Shown piece after piece: positions 11,201 through 19,007 of a stretch of DNA of 64,000 nucleotides (positions within the stretch are counted from its first letter, which is position 1; every line of letters begins with the position of its first letter). The position numbers and the translations under genes are program-made. Under the pieces are notes generated by a model, which ran no database searches, had not been told where the DNA came from, and saw nothing but the letters and a program-made list of their open reading frames with translations. The stretch covers positions 59,124 to 123,123 of the forward strand of contig NZ_GL882539.1 in NCBI RefSeq assembly GCF_000195595.1, read 5' to 3'. This stretch comes from Actinomyces sp. oral taxon 170 str. F0386 (GTDB lineage: Bacteria; Actinomycetota; Actinomycetes; Actinomycetales; Actinomycetaceae).

Positions 11201-12218
11201 TGCCGGCCCCCAGGACCAGCTGGGTCTGGCCGGTGGCGGCGTCCCAGACGCGCACGGTGTCGTCGTGCGAGCCGGTGGCCACACGGCGCGAGTCCGGGCT
11301 CCAGGCCAGGGAGCAGGCCCACTGGGTGTGACCGCGCAGGCTGAAGAGCTCCTCGCCGGTGGCGGCGTCCCAGACGTGGGCGGTGGTGCCGGAGATGTCG
11401 TCGGTGACGATGCGGCTGCCGTCGGGGCTCCAGGAGACGACGCTCACCCAGCGGCGCTCGCGGCCGTGGAGGCTGAGGACCTCCTCGCCGGTGGCGGCGT
11501 CCCAGACCCGGGGCTCGGCGGAGTCGAAGGCGGTGATGATGCGACGCGAGTCCGGGCTCCAGGAGAGCCCGGTCATCGGCTCGATCGGGCCGATGTGAGT
11601 CGGCTTGCCGTCGGGCCCCACGGTGCCGCCGCGCCCCACGAAGGCCATGGGGCCCACACGCAGCAGCTCGGTGCCGGTGGTGACGTCCCAGACACGGGCG
11701 GTGCCGTCGTCGGAGGCCGTGGCCACGCGGGTCCCGTCCGGGCTCCATGACACGGCGGTGAGGTGCTCCGTGTGGCCGGACAGGGTGCGCACCACCTGGC
11801 CGCTGGAGGCGTCCCAGATGCGGGCCGATGCGTCGTCGAATCCGGTGAGGATGCGGGTGGAGTCGGGGCTCCAGGCCACTGCCCCGCCGACGCCGGAGCC
11901 GCCGACGCCCAGGGTCAGAAGGTCGGCACCGGTGGTCGCGTCCCAGACGCGCACGCTGTGGTCCTCCGCCGCGGTGAGGAGGCGCGTACCGTCGGGGCTC
12001 CAGGCCACTGCGCTGATGGACAGGCTGGGGCCTGCGAGTGCGAACAGCTCGGTACCGCGGTTCGCGTCCCAGACACGGGCCGTGCCGTCGTGAGATCCGG
12101 AGAGGAGCCGCGTGCCGTCCGGGCTCCAGGCCACACCCCACAGCGCGTCGAAGTGGCCGGCATACAGTGACACCTCGCGAGGGTCGATCATCCCCGAGGT
12201 CTCTGAAGGCACAGTCAT
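8271..12218 (-). CDS. Giant WD40-repeat protein with acidic linker and C-terminal domain
   Basis: A 1315-residue cytoplasmic protein: no signal peptide, no membrane segment. Residues about 15-640 contain 14 WD40 repeats, each with a WSPDG-type turn and an xVWDAATG ending, enough for two seven-bladed propellers. One repeat (blade 12) has WTQGG instead. Residues about 690-1195 are a low-complexity Ala/Glu/Pro/Val linker of about 500 residues with recurring phrases such as PVAAPTGET and ADTRRVRHAAATAQTPAE. The last 110 residues form a compact domain (begins near EELRRRIYTEVQEFVAAI) that I cannot name; it may be NTF2-like or DUF7668-like. Function unknown; a protein-interaction scaffold is the simplest reading. 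The ATG at 12218 follows TAGACT by 6 nt (leaderless). Confidence 0.9.
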   Translation of the reverse strand: MTVPSETSGMIDPREVSLYAGHFDALWGVAWSPDGTRLLSGSHDGTARVWDANRGTELFALAGPSLSISAVAWSPDGTRLLTAAEDHSVRVWDATTGADLLTLGVGGSGVGGAVAWSPDSTRILTGFDDASARIWDASSGQVVRTLSGHTEHLTAVSWSPDGTRVATASDDGTARVWDVTTGTELLRVGPMAFVGRGGTVGPDGKPTHIGPIEPMTGLSWSPDSRRIITAFDSAEPRVWDAATGEEVLSLHGRERRWVSVVSWSPDGSRIVTDDISGTTAHVWDAATGEELFSLRGHTQWACSLAWSPDSRRVATGSHDDTVRVWDAATGQTQLVLGAGNSVETVSWSPDGTKLTIGAKIGGNRVWDAATGEPRLTVDNGARELSEVVWSPDGTRLATSSYLSPRVLILDAATGDVVQALTAGEDDVNDVAWSPDSERILSGLGDNRAAIWDATTGERLLTLEGHRDMITSVAWSPNGQRVLTGSQDGTARIWDATTGEVIHTYTGNWVRDVVWTQGGPRVVTGSADGAAHVWDVITSGELVTLRDDAAMVRSYAWNPDGTRVLAGFDDGVVRVWDEVSGKVVLSLAGHRFGVTDAQWSPDGTRVLTGSEDGTVRLWDAATGEMTGLFLCFLPDGGVAILDAPSLSLRSGPGEVWDYLGRPEILAGQLTRVGVERRQYITAPLPEVVAESAPVVPVDEEPAAEGPEESTEAPLTSETAERGEAAEADQSVEEAAEQSTAASEGPVGEHASVDAGATAQAAIATGANVPAEAEAPSAPVSEPVENAPEAAAEPVPASKPTPEAMVGAVTEQAEAGESASAEAEILTPVSAPEAEDAAVARQARHMAATAHTPAEGSGAAEGTEQPAAPVETEPVAAPTGETLLVQPFPVDQGVKDGEVTAPAVTTPSMVEMPAAPGAVPVASEGAPQEQSEAVVETPAAPAPQTGSDADTRRVRHAAATAQTPAEPASEAVVEAAADAVPETASQVAAPTRTAPSSGTAESAYEPVAVPSVEHPGGEPVAAPTGETVAPDPAESALADAVEQQPTASSGEAWENVAVSARTPVDTGREGEQATREPSEEPGESGRSEQAEIPWYAASVEGAVPPASDATETASVTDTADAAEPEARAASAPTASTPEDDAEDRVDQSAPTEQVAEERGKSNEENAETPEAPVEGAEAADGAEAAQEEPAEPAPAPWGNEELRRRIYTEVQEFVAAIARRDVNELASRYGISGNDLAGLDEQLTGLSVPAADLALYPVEQADDYVDGHHRLDLSELEGGGVVITSELWAHDAATGARLLAHWNPMGIYPFDFRDVSM

Positions 12219-12224
12219 GGTTGA

Positions 12225-12230
12225 AGTCTA
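12225..12230 (-). promoter_or_regulatory. -10 hexamer TAGACT of leaderless promoter for the WD40 gene
   Basis: TAGACT on the minus strand, 6 nt before the ATG at 12218. Confidence 0.6.
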
Positions 12231-12540
12231 GAGATCTCTGCGAGGTATCTGCGGCATCTTGAGCCGATTGCGAGCAGTTACCTGAGTGATATCTGGCAAA
12301 TCCGCGGCTGAGAGGGCGCCACGCCGGGCGCGCGACACGCGGTGACGCCGCCTTCCGCGCTACCAAGCCCCGTCCGGGCGGGGTCGGAGGGGCGTCGCGC
12401 AGCCGGCAGCGAATGACTCGCCGCCCGCCTCGATATCTTCCCGAGACACCCGGAGAATTATTGGCCACTCAGGAGGGCCTCCGAGAGCGCCGTCGACATG
12501 GGTGCAGAGCGGCGCGGGTGGCTTACCCACCGCCTCAAAC
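12231..12540. other. Intergenic stretch without a supported gene
   Basis: Upstream region of the WD40 gene. Short open frames exist on both strands but show no start signals, no family resemblance and no consistent codon use. Confidence 0.5.
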
Positions 12541-12607
12541 GGACGGGGGACATCCCACACGTACGAGGACAGGATTTCCGTCCCAGTAGGCGTGACACGT
12601 CCCCGTG
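12541..12607. repeat. Hairpin-forming repeat, copy A
   Basis: About 67 bp that align with copy B at 13038-13102. Shared blocks are GGGGACATCC at the start and GTAGGCGTGA, then CGTCC, near the end. It folds as an imperfect hairpin: GGGGAC/GTCCCC outside, CAC/GTG in the middle and GGAC/GTCC around the loop. The inner stem sequence differs from copy B yet still pairs. Confidence 0.6.
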
Positions 12608-12793
12608 CCTGCAGAAGGTCCCCGCCGACGGCGGCGGAGCATGAGGACCGGCCGGAGCCGCCCCCGACAGGCACGCCCTCCGACCTGGGTAGGAAGCACA
12701 CCGAGATCCACCATCCTTTGGACGGATACGAGCCGACGGGGAATCATTCGGCAGCTCGATGCGCCATGGACCACCATCACACAGGATGGGGTC

Positions 12794-12982
12794 ATGACCG
12801 CCATCACGACCTCTCGCCCCATGAGCCACGAATTCGCCCCCGTCGGCGAGAGCCTCGGACATCGTTGGCTCAAGAACATCCTGACCGCCGCCCTTGCCGG
12901 CATTCTCTGCCTGGTGCTCATCGGTGTCACGCGCACCGCGTCCGCGCTGATCGCCGGCGGGAGCACGACGGCTGAAGAGTAA
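12794..12982 (+). CDS. Small single-span membrane protein
   Basis: Predicted 62 residues from ATG 12794. A polar N-terminus of about 28 residues leads into one hydrophobic helix (LTAALAGILCLVLIGV, about 33-49), followed by a short tail ending STTAEE. The frame can be extended upstream to 12605, but the added residues are Arg/Pro/Thr-rich and look non-coding. No clear Shine-Dalgarno is visible. It lies between the two copies of the hairpin repeat, which is its most notable feature. Function unknown, and expression is not certain. Confidence 0.5.
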   Translation: MTAITTSRPMSHEFAPVGESLGHRWLKNILTAALAGILCLVLIGVTRTASALIAGGSTTAEE

Positions 12983-13037
12983 GCACGCCTTCCTACCCGT
13001 CTCACAAGACCCTGTCCCGGCCTCCACGACAGGCGGT

Positions 13038-13102
13038 GGACGGGGACATCCACGCGTACGGGTGCAGAGTTTCTGCCCCCGTAGGCGTGAGACGTCCTCG
13101 TG
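13038..13102. repeat. Hairpin-forming repeat, copy B
   Basis: About 65 bp, partner of copy A at 12541-12607. The hairpin is more complete: CACGCGTACGG pairs with CCGTAGGCGTG with one mismatch, and GCAGA pairs with TCTGC around a GTT loop. It lies between the small membrane gene and the VOC gene, near the 3' ends of both. Confidence 0.6.
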
Positions 13103-13144
13103 GACGGACGGAGGTCGACGGCGGGAGCGAGACCGCGGACAGGC

Positions 13145-13537
13145 TCAGTCGCCGGCGCCGTGGAAGACGGCCTCGAGGTTGTTGCCGTCGGGGTCGAGGA
13201 CGAAGGCCCCGTAGTAGCCGGGGTGGTAGTGCGGGCGCTCGCCGGGCGCGCCGTTGTCGGCGCCTCCCGCCGCCAGGGCAGCCTCATGGAAGGCATCCAC
13301 CTGCGCCGTCGACGACGCCGTCACAGCGACATGGCAGGGCGTCGGACTCTCCGCCGGGGCCAGCCACAGGTCCGCGTGCACCGGGGCGCCCTCCGGCGCA
13401 CCGGGCACCGGCCCGCCCAAGCCGGTAACGGGCCCGAACTCCATGACGACGCGGTATCCGAGCGGCGCGAGCGCCGCCTCGTAGAAGGCCTTGGAGGCCA
13501 CCGGATCACTGACACTCACCGAGGCGTGATCAATCAT
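13145..13537 (-). CDS. VOC (glyoxalase/dioxygenase superfamily) protein
   Basis: A 130-residue single VOC module of the type often annotated as glyoxalase-like. It opens with MIDHASVSVSD, whose His is the usual first metal ligand. It continues with SKAFYEAALAPLGY and ends GAFVLDPDGNNLEAVFH, the usual last strand with metal-binding Glu. Substrate unknown. The ATG at 13537 follows TACCCT by 6 nt, although the spacer GGAGAC could also act as a weak Shine-Dalgarno. It lies downstream of the purL terminator and is a separate transcription unit. Confidence 0.85.
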   Translation of the reverse strand: MIDHASVSVSDPVASKAFYEAALAPLGYRVVMEFGPVTGLGGPVPGAPEGAPVHADLWLAPAESPTPCHVAVTASSTAQVDAFHEAALAAGGADNGAPGERPHYHPGYYGAFVLDPDGNNLEAVFHGAGD

Positions 13538-13543
13538 GTCTCC

Positions 13544-13549
13544 AGGGTA
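13544..13549 (-). promoter_or_regulatory. -10 hexamer TACCCT of probable leaderless promoter for the VOC gene
   Basis: TACCCT on the minus strand, 6 nt before the ATG at 13537. Confidence 0.45.
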
Positions 13550-13561
13550 GCCATTTCAGAC

Positions 13562-13632
13562 GCCGAGCCGGGCGTTTCTCGCGTAGCCCGACGGAAATAC
13601 CGTAGGACTACGCGAGAAACGCCCGGCTCGGC
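13562..13632 (-). terminator. Terminator hairpin of purL
   Basis: Perfect 25-bp inverted repeat (13562-13586 and 13608-13632). The loop contains a smaller hairpin (ACGG/CCGT). It begins 24 bp after the purL stop codon. Confidence 0.78.
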
Positions 13633-13655
13633 GGCAGGAGGTTGGAGGGGAGGGG

Positions 13656-16016
13656 TCAGAACAGGGCCGGCAGAACGGCCTCGACGTCGGCCCCGAGCTC
13701 GGCCAGGTCCAGGACGAGGGGACGCCCGGCCCCACCGTCGGAGAGCAGGTCGCTGCCGGCCACGACGAGCAGGTCGCCGCCGGTGGTACCCAGGCGGGCC
13801 ACGGCGACGTCCTCGGCCTCGGCGGCCGCGGTCACGGCGGGCACGAGCTCCTCGCGCACGGCAACGATCGCGCGGGCACCGGACTCGGAGAACAGGGCGG
13901 TGAAGTCGTCCACGCCCTCCTCCTGGATGGCGGTCAGGTCCACGCTGGCGCCGACGCCGCAGCGCAGGCAGGAGTCCACGAGGGTCTGGATGAGCCCGCC
14001 GGCGGAGCAGTCATGGGCCGCGCGCACGAGCGGCTCGCCGCCGGGCCCCTCCGCCTCGCTGAGGGCCAGCAGGACCCGCCCGAGGGCCATCTCCGCCTCG
14101 AGGTCGACGCGCGGGGGCAGCCCGCCGAGGTGATCGTGGACCACGCGGGACCAGGCCGAGCCGTCGAGCTCGTCGGCGGTGACGCCCAGCGCCATGATGG
14201 CCAGACCCTCCTCGTGCCAGCCCGAGGGGTTGGCCCGGCGCACATCGTCCATGACGCCCAGGACGCCGACGACGGGGGTGGGGTTGATCGAGGAGTCGAT
14301 CCGCCCCTTGACCTTGCCGTGGGAGTTGTAGAGGGAGACGTTACCGCCGGTGACCGGCACCCCCATGACGGCGCAGGCGTCGGCCAGGCCGGTGATGGCC
14401 TCGACGAGCTGCCACATGGCGTCGGGGTCCTCCGGCGATCCGAAGTTGAGGCAGTCGGTGACGGCCAGGGGCCGGGCGCCCACGGTGCACACGTTGCGGT
14501 AGGACTCGGCCAGGGCCTGGGCGGCGCCGGTGGCGGGGTCGAGCTTGGTGAAGCGGCCGTTGGCGTCGGTGGAGATGGCGACGCCGCGGCCGGTGGCCTC
14601 GTCGACACGGATGACGCCGGCGTCGTCTGGCTGGCACAGGGCAGTGTCGCCGCGCACGAACCGGTCGTACTGGTCGGTCACCCAGGCGGTGGAGACCTGG
14701 TTGGGACTGGTGACGACGGCGCGCACCTGCTGGTCGAGCTCGGCGGCGCTTTCGGGGCGGGCCAGAGCCTCAGTGGTGTCCGCGTTGAGCTCGTCCTGCC
14801 AGGCGGGGCGGGCGTAGGGGCGATCGTAGGTGGGGCCCTCGTGGGCCACGGTGCGCGGGTCGACGTCGACGATCCGCTCCCCGAAGTGGTCGATGGTCAG
14901 GCGGCCCGATCCGTTGACCTCGCCGATGACGGCGGCCTCGACGTCCCACTTGTCGATGACGGCCATGAACGCCTCGAGCTTGTCGGGGGCGACGACGGCC
15001 ATCATGCGCTCCTGGGACTCACTCATGAGGATCTCGCCGGCGGTCAGGGTGGGGTCGCGCAGCAGCACCTCCTCCAGGTCCACGTGCATGCCGCCGTCAC
15101 CGTTGGAGGCCAGCTCGGAGGTGGCGCAGGAGATGCCGGCGGCGCCCAGGTCCTGGATGCCGAGCACGAGCCCGGCGCCGAACAGGTCGAGGCAGCACTC
15201 GATGAGGACCTTCTCCATGAAGGGGTCACCCACCTGGACGCTGGGGCGCTTGGCGGGCATGCCGTCCTCGAAGGACTCCGACGCCAGGATGGAGGCACCG
15301 CCGATCCCGTCTCCACCAGTGCGCGCCCCGAAGAGAACCACCTTGTTGCCGGCGCCCGTGGCGTTGGCCAGGTGGATGTCCTCGTGGCGCAGCACGCCCA
15401 CGCACAGGGCGTTGACCAGCGGGTTCTCCTGGTAGGAGGAGTCGAACTCGGTCTCGCCGCCGATGTTGGGCAGGCCCAGGGAGTTGCCGTAGGTGCCCAC
15501 GCCGGCCACGACGCCGTGGACGACGCGCGCGGTGTCGGGGTGGTCGACGGCGCCGAAGCGCAGCTGGTCCATGACGGCCACGGGCCGCGCCCCCATGGAG
15601 ATGATGTCGCGCACGATGCCGCCCACGCCGGTGGCGGCCCCCTGGTAGGGCTCGACGTAGCTGGGGTGGTTGTGGGACTCGACCTTGTAGGTCACGGCCC
15701 AGCCGTCGCCGATGTCGACGACGCCGGCGTTCTCCCCCATGCCGACCAGCAGGTGCTCGCGCATCTCGGGGGTGGTCTTGGCGCCGAACTGGCGCAGGTG
15801 GACCTTGGAGGACTTGTAGGAGCAGTGCTCGGACCACATGACCGAGTACATGGCCAGCTCGGCGTTCGTGGGACGCCGTCCCAGCAGCTCGCGGATGGAC
15901 TCGTACTCATCGGCCTTGAGCCCCAGCTCCTTCCAGGGCATCTCCCGCTCGGGGGTCGCGGCGGCGTCGGCGACGGTGTCGGGGTGGGCGGCTGGGATCG
16001 CGGGCTCGGGCGCCAT
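13656..16016 (-). CDS. purL: Phosphoribosylformylglycinamidine synthase subunit PurL
   Basis: Fourth step of de novo purine synthesis: converts FGAR with ATP and ammonia from PurQ to FGAM, as a PurL-PurQ-PurS complex. The 786 residues are the small PurL type. Signatures are [12 protein letters not shown] (about 60-71), [35 protein letters not shown], and the second-half repeat [13 protein letters not shown] with ATP-site glycines. Start ATG 16016 has AGGAG upstream; the first 25 residues are an Ala/Pro-rich extension. purQ and purS lie about 4 kb away on the same strand, separated by plus-strand genes, so the complex is not encoded in one operon. Confidence 0.97.
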   Translation of the reverse strand: MAPEPAIPAAHPDTVADAAATPEREMPWKELGLKADEYESIRELLGRRPTNAELAMYSVMWSEHCSYKSSKVHLRQFGAKTTPEMREHLLVGMGENAGVVDIGDGWAVTYKVESHNHPSYVEPYQGAATGVGGIVRDIISMGARPVAVMDQLRFGAVDHPDTARVVHGVVAGVGTYGNSLGLPNIGGETEFDSSYQENPLVNALCVGVLRHEDIHLANATGAGNKVVLFGARTGGDGIGGASILASESFEDGMPAKRPSVQVGDPFMEKVLIECCLDLFGAGLVLGIQDLGAAGISCATSELASNGDGGMHVDLEEVLLRDPTLTAGEILMSESQERMMAVVAPDKLEAFMAVIDKWDVEAAVIGEVNGSGRLTIDHFGERIVDVDPRTVAHEGPTYDRPYARPAWQDELNADTTEALARPESAAELDQQVRAVVTSPNQVSTAWVTDQYDRFVRGDTALCQPDDAGVIRVDEATGRGVAISTDANGRFTKLDPATGAAQALAESYRNVCTVGARPLAVTDCLNFGSPEDPDAMWQLVEAITGLADACAVMGVPVTGGNVSLYNSHGKVKGRIDSSINPTPVVGVLGVMDDVRRANPSGWHEEGLAIMALGVTADELDGSAWSRVVHDHLGGLPPRVDLEAEMALGRVLLALSEAEGPGGEPLVRAAHDCSAGGLIQTLVDSCLRCGVGASVDLTAIQEEGVDDFTALFSESGARAIVAVREELVPAVTAAAEAEDVAVARLGTTGGDLLVVAGSDLLSDGGAGRPLVLDLAELGADVEAVLPALF

Positions 16017-16232
16017 GGGTGCTCCTGGTCGATGAGGGAGTGCGGCCGGGCCAAGCCTACCCGCGCCCCATGGCGCCTCACATCAGCACCCGGCCGAGAC
16101 CGCGCCACGCCCGTACCAGACTCGGCCCCCCCCCCGCGGAATCCGGCCGAAAAACATCGAGAAATGGCAACGAGGCGCCACGCCCACCCTCAAAGTGCTG
16201 CGCCTCACACGATTTCGAGGGAAGATCATGGC

Positions 16233-17645
16233 ATGAGAGACATCGACGTCGCCCCACTGCCCTTGTCGCACCTGGAGAGCCACCTGGACGAGGTGGCCGT
16301 CAGACGGCTGCACACGAGCCTGGCGGGTGCCGAGGCCCTGCTGGAGGGACGCACCGTGTGGACGGTGACGCCGTCGGCTGCCGCCGGTTCGGGACCGGCG
16401 GAGACGGTCGCACCCCTTGTGGGATACGCCCTGGGTACCGGCCTCGACGTGCGCTGGCTGAGCCTGGACGCCCCTGCGGAGTTCACCCGGATCGCGGCCC
16501 GCCTGCACGCCGGCATCCACGGCGACCGCGGCGACGGCGGCAAGCTCGGGGACAAGCAGCGCGACATCTACGAGCACGTCCTGTCCTCCAACGCGGAGAA
16601 CATCGTCGACGAGGTCCGCCCCGACGACGTCGTCATCCTCCACGACCCGCCCACGGCGGGCCTGGCCAAGGCCCTCAAGGCCGTGGGCGCCACGGTCATC
16701 TGGCGCTGCCACGCCGGGGCCGAGGGAGCGGGCGAGGCCGCCGACTACGCCTGGGCCTTCCTGGACCGCTACCTGGAGGACGTGGACCTCGTCGTCGTCT
16801 CCCGCCCCGAGTACCGCCCGCCCTACATCGAGGCCGAGCACTGCGCGGTCCTGGCCCCCTCCATCGATGCCGACTCCCCCAAGAACCGGGTCCTGGACCT
16901 GGACGAGGCCTGGTCGGTGGCACGCCTGTCCGGGATCTTCGCCGGCGAGCCCCCCTTCGAGGCCGTTCCCTTCCTGCGCCACGACGGGCGCGCCGACGCC
17001 TTCCGCGGCCTGGCCGATGACCCGGTCCTGACCGGTGGCCCGGTGCCGCTGGGCGCCCGGGTCATCACCCAGGTCAACCGCTGGGACCGCCTCAAGGGCG
17101 GTCTGGAGCTGGTGGAGGCCTTCGCCGAGCACATCGCCCTGCTGCCCGAGGACGCCCACCTGCTGCTGGTCGGCCCCACCCCGGACGGATCCGAGTCGCA
17201 GGCCGCCCTCGCCCAGATCGTGGAGCGCTGCTCGGTGCTGCCCGACTCGATCGCCTCCCGGATCCACGTGGCCGCGGTGAGCATGGAGGACCGGGAGGTC
17301 AACGCCACCGTCGTCAACGCCGTCCAGCGGGTCAGCTCGGTGGTGACCCAGCGCTCTCTTGTCGAGGCCTTCGGGCTGACCGTGGCCGAGGCGATGTGGA
17401 AGAAGGCCCCGGTGGTCGCCTCCGCGGTGGGCGGCATCCGCGACCAGATCGACGACGGCGTCGACGGCGTCCTGGTCGACCCGGCCGACGGCGCGGCCTG
17501 GGCCGAGGCCGTGCGCGACCTGCTGCTCTTCCCCGAGCGGGCCCGGGAGATGGGGCTGGCCGCGCACGAGTCCGTGCGCCGGGAGTTCCTGTCCAACCGA
17601 CACCTGCAGGACCTCCTGGACATCGTGGCCGACCTGGTGGGCTAG
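16233..17645 (+). CDS. GT4-family glycosyltransferase, trehalose synthase (TreT)-like
   Basis: A 470-residue retaining glycosyltransferase. The N-terminal half resembles TreT proteins: GYALGTGLDVRWLSLDAP, LHAGIHG, and VVILHDPPTAGLAKAL (about 130-145). The C-terminal GT4 donor-binding half has ITQVNRWDRLKGG (about 280-292), LLLVGPTPD and the E-x7-E region EAFGLTVAEAMWKKAPVVAS. TreT joins glucose from an NDP-glucose to glucose to give trehalose; the exact acceptor here is inference. Start ATG 16233 has GAGGGA 10 nt upstream. It is divergent from purL and ends at a strong hairpin. Confidence 0.83.
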   Translation: MRDIDVAPLPLSHLESHLDEVAVRRLHTSLAGAEALLEGRTVWTVTPSAAAGSGPAETVAPLVGYALGTGLDVRWLSLDAPAEFTRIAARLHAGIHGDRGDGGKLGDKQRDIYEHVLSSNAENIVDEVRPDDVVILHDPPTAGLAKALKAVGATVIWRCHAGAEGAGEAADYAWAFLDRYLEDVDLVVVSRPEYRPPYIEAEHCAVLAPSIDADSPKNRVLDLDEAWSVARLSGIFAGEPPFEAVPFLRHDGRADAFRGLADDPVLTGGPVPLGARVITQVNRWDRLKGGLELVEAFAEHIALLPEDAHLLLVGPTPDGSESQAALAQIVERCSVLPDSIASRIHVAAVSMEDREVNATVVNAVQRVSSVVTQRSLVEAFGLTVAEAMWKKAPVVASAVGGIRDQIDDGVDGVLVDPADGAAWAEAVRDLLLFPERAREMGLAAHESVRREFLSNRHLQDLLDIVADLVG

Positions 17646-17680
17646 GGCCTGTTGCGAGAGCAGGATGGAGCACCTTGTGT

Positions 17681-17740
17681 TCGTACCTTATGTCGCGCGT
17701 TCGTACCCTCTACCCCTCGAACACGCGACATAAGGTACGA
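17681..17740 (+). terminator. Terminator hairpin of the TreT-like gene
   Basis: Inverted repeat with 23-nt arms (17681-17703 and 17718-17740), one mismatch, 14-nt loop. The outer 17 bp are perfect. Confidence 0.72.
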
Positions 17741-17801
17741 CCGCGACGTCGACGACTGGTCGACACCAGCACCACACACAGGTACACAAATCATCATGAG
17801 T

Positions 17802-17817
17802 ACAAATCATTATTTGT
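17802..17817 (+). promoter_or_regulatory. Probable ArsR-family operator
   Basis: AT-rich dyad with arms ACAAAT and ATTTGT and a 4-nt centre, in an otherwise GC-rich region, 35 bp before the arsR start. ArsR-family repressors typically bind such AT-rich dyads over their own promoter. A second ACAAAT occurs just upstream at 17786-17791. Confidence 0.5.
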
Positions 17818-17851
17818 GCTAGGGTGGGGCTGTCGACCTGAGGAGGAGCGT

Positions 17852-18187
17852 GTGGGAGCAACAGAGGCGATCGATGTCGATACTGCGCTGCGGGCGCTGG
17901 CCGACGGGAACCGTCGGGCGATCCTGCGAGTCATCCGCTCGGGGCCGCAGCCCGTCGGTGTCGTTGCACAAGCGGTTGGGATGTCGCAGCAGACCGCCTC
18001 GCATCATCTCCGGACTCTTCAGAGAGCGGGACTGGCAACCGTCACCACCGATCACACGCGCCGCCTGTACGCACTCAACACGGACGGACTCGCGGCAGTG
18101 CGCTCCTACCTCGACGACTTCTGGCCCGAGAGGCTGGCGGCCCTCAAGTCCGCCGTCGAGCAGCGAGAGGAGAAGCGGCATGGCTGA
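17852..18187 (+). CDS. ArsR-family transcriptional regulator
   Basis: A 111-residue winged-helix regulator. ALRALADGNRRAILRVI (about 10-26) is the first helical pair, and the recognition region is VGMSQQTASHHLRTLQRAGL (about 42-61). The wing is VTTDHTRRLYALN. There is no CxC metal-binding motif, so it belongs to the metal-independent class often paired with an AHSA1/SRPBCC gene. GTG 17852 is chosen because AGGAGG lies 5 nt upstream. It heads a four-gene operon and overlaps the next gene by 8 bp. The dyad at 17802-17817 suggests autoregulation. Confidence 0.92.
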   Translation: MGATEAIDVDTALRALADGNRRAILRVIRSGPQPVGVVAQAVGMSQQTASHHLRTLQRAGLATVTTDHTRRLYALNTDGLAAVRSYLDDFWPERLAALKSAVEQREEKRHG

Positions 18188-18614
18188 GTTCCGGGACTTC
18201 ATCGAGATCGAGGCGCCCCCGCAGGTGGTGTTCGAGTACCTCACCACCAACGAGGGCATGACGGCGTGGATGGGGCAGTACGCAGATCTCGACCCGACGC
18301 CGGGTGGCCGGTTCGCGGTCGATATCGCCGGCTATCCCGTGCGGGGTGAGTACCTCATGGTCGAGCCCTTCAAGCGCGTGGTGGTCTCGTGGGGGTTCGC
18401 CGGCAATGACGAGCTGCCCGCCGGCGCGTCCAGGGTCGAGTTCATCCTGACTCCGATCACAGGCGGCACGCGTGTGGACCTGCGCCACATCGACCTGCCG
18501 GAGCCCGAGGTCCGTGGGCACGCGCACGGCTGGGCCCACTTCATGCCCCGCCTCGCGGTTGTCGGTGCAGGCGGGGACGCCGGACCGGACCACTGGCAGC
18601 CCTTGACCGACTGA
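18180..18614 (+). CDS. SRPBCC (AHSA1-like) domain protein
   Basis: A 144-residue START/Bet v1-like fold protein. The typical pattern EIEAPPQVVFEYLTTNEGMTAW is near the start (residues 8-29), then PTPGGRFAVDI, and the C-terminal helix HAHGWAHFMPRLA. Such proteins bind small hydrophobic ligands and are frequently encoded next to ArsR regulators. It overlaps arsR by 8 bp, indicating translational coupling. The ligand is unknown. Confidence 0.88.
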   Translation: MAEFRDFIEIEAPPQVVFEYLTTNEGMTAWMGQYADLDPTPGGRFAVDIAGYPVRGEYLMVEPFKRVVVSWGFAGNDELPAGASRVEFILTPITGGTRVDLRHIDLPEPEVRGHAHGWAHFMPRLAVVGAGGDAGPDHWQPLTD

Positions 18615-18635
18615 TCGCCGATAGGAGATGAAACC

Positions 18636-19007
18636 ATGGCAGCAATGGCGCCCGAGCAGCGCATCCTCGTGCGGCGCGTCCTCGAGCACGTGGATGATGA
18701 ACCAGACGTGCGAGAGGTCTCCATGTTCGGAGGCCGCGCGATCATGGTCAACAACAAGATGATCGTCAGCGTCGGAAGGAACGGCGACCTCCTGGTACGT
18801 GTCGCCGCCGACCGCCATGAAACGCTCCTGAGTGAGCCGGGTGCCGAGCAGGCCCAGATGGGAGCCGGACGAGACATGGGGCTCGGCTGGATCACTGTCG
18901 CCCCCGAGGTCATCGCCGACGACGGCCGCCTCGCCTTCTGGGTTGACATGGCCATGAGGCACAACCGCGCCATCACCAGAGGGGAATCGAGGAGCCAGGG
19001 ATCATGA
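18636..19007 (+). CDS. TfoX N-terminal domain protein
   Basis: A 123-residue protein consisting of a single TfoX_N domain: VSMFGGRAIMVNNKMIVSVG (about 28-47) is its core, followed by LLVRVAADRHETLL. The C-terminal domain of full-length TfoX/Sxy is absent, as is usual in actinobacteria, so a competence role is not implied. In this gene context it most likely acts with the SRPBCC protein in a small stress or resistance operon; this is inference. Its stop overlaps the next start in ATGA. Confidence 0.88.
   Translation: MAAMAPEQRILVRRVLEHVDDEPDVREVSMFGGRAIMVNNKMIVSVGRNGDLLVRVAADRHETLLSEPGAEQAQMGAGRDMGLGWITVAPEVIADDGRLAFWVDMAMRHNRAITRGESRSQGS

Noticed and set aside
10300-12200. Regularly spaced near-identical DNA blocks that could suggest a CRISPR array
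   Set aside because: Spacing (about 120-135 bp) and in-frame coding of WSPDG/VWDAATG show they are WD40 repeats.
14013-16232. Very long plus-strand frame that runs into the glycosyltransferase
   Set aside because: The part before 16233 is antisense to purL. Glycosyltransferase homology starts at MRDIDVAP.
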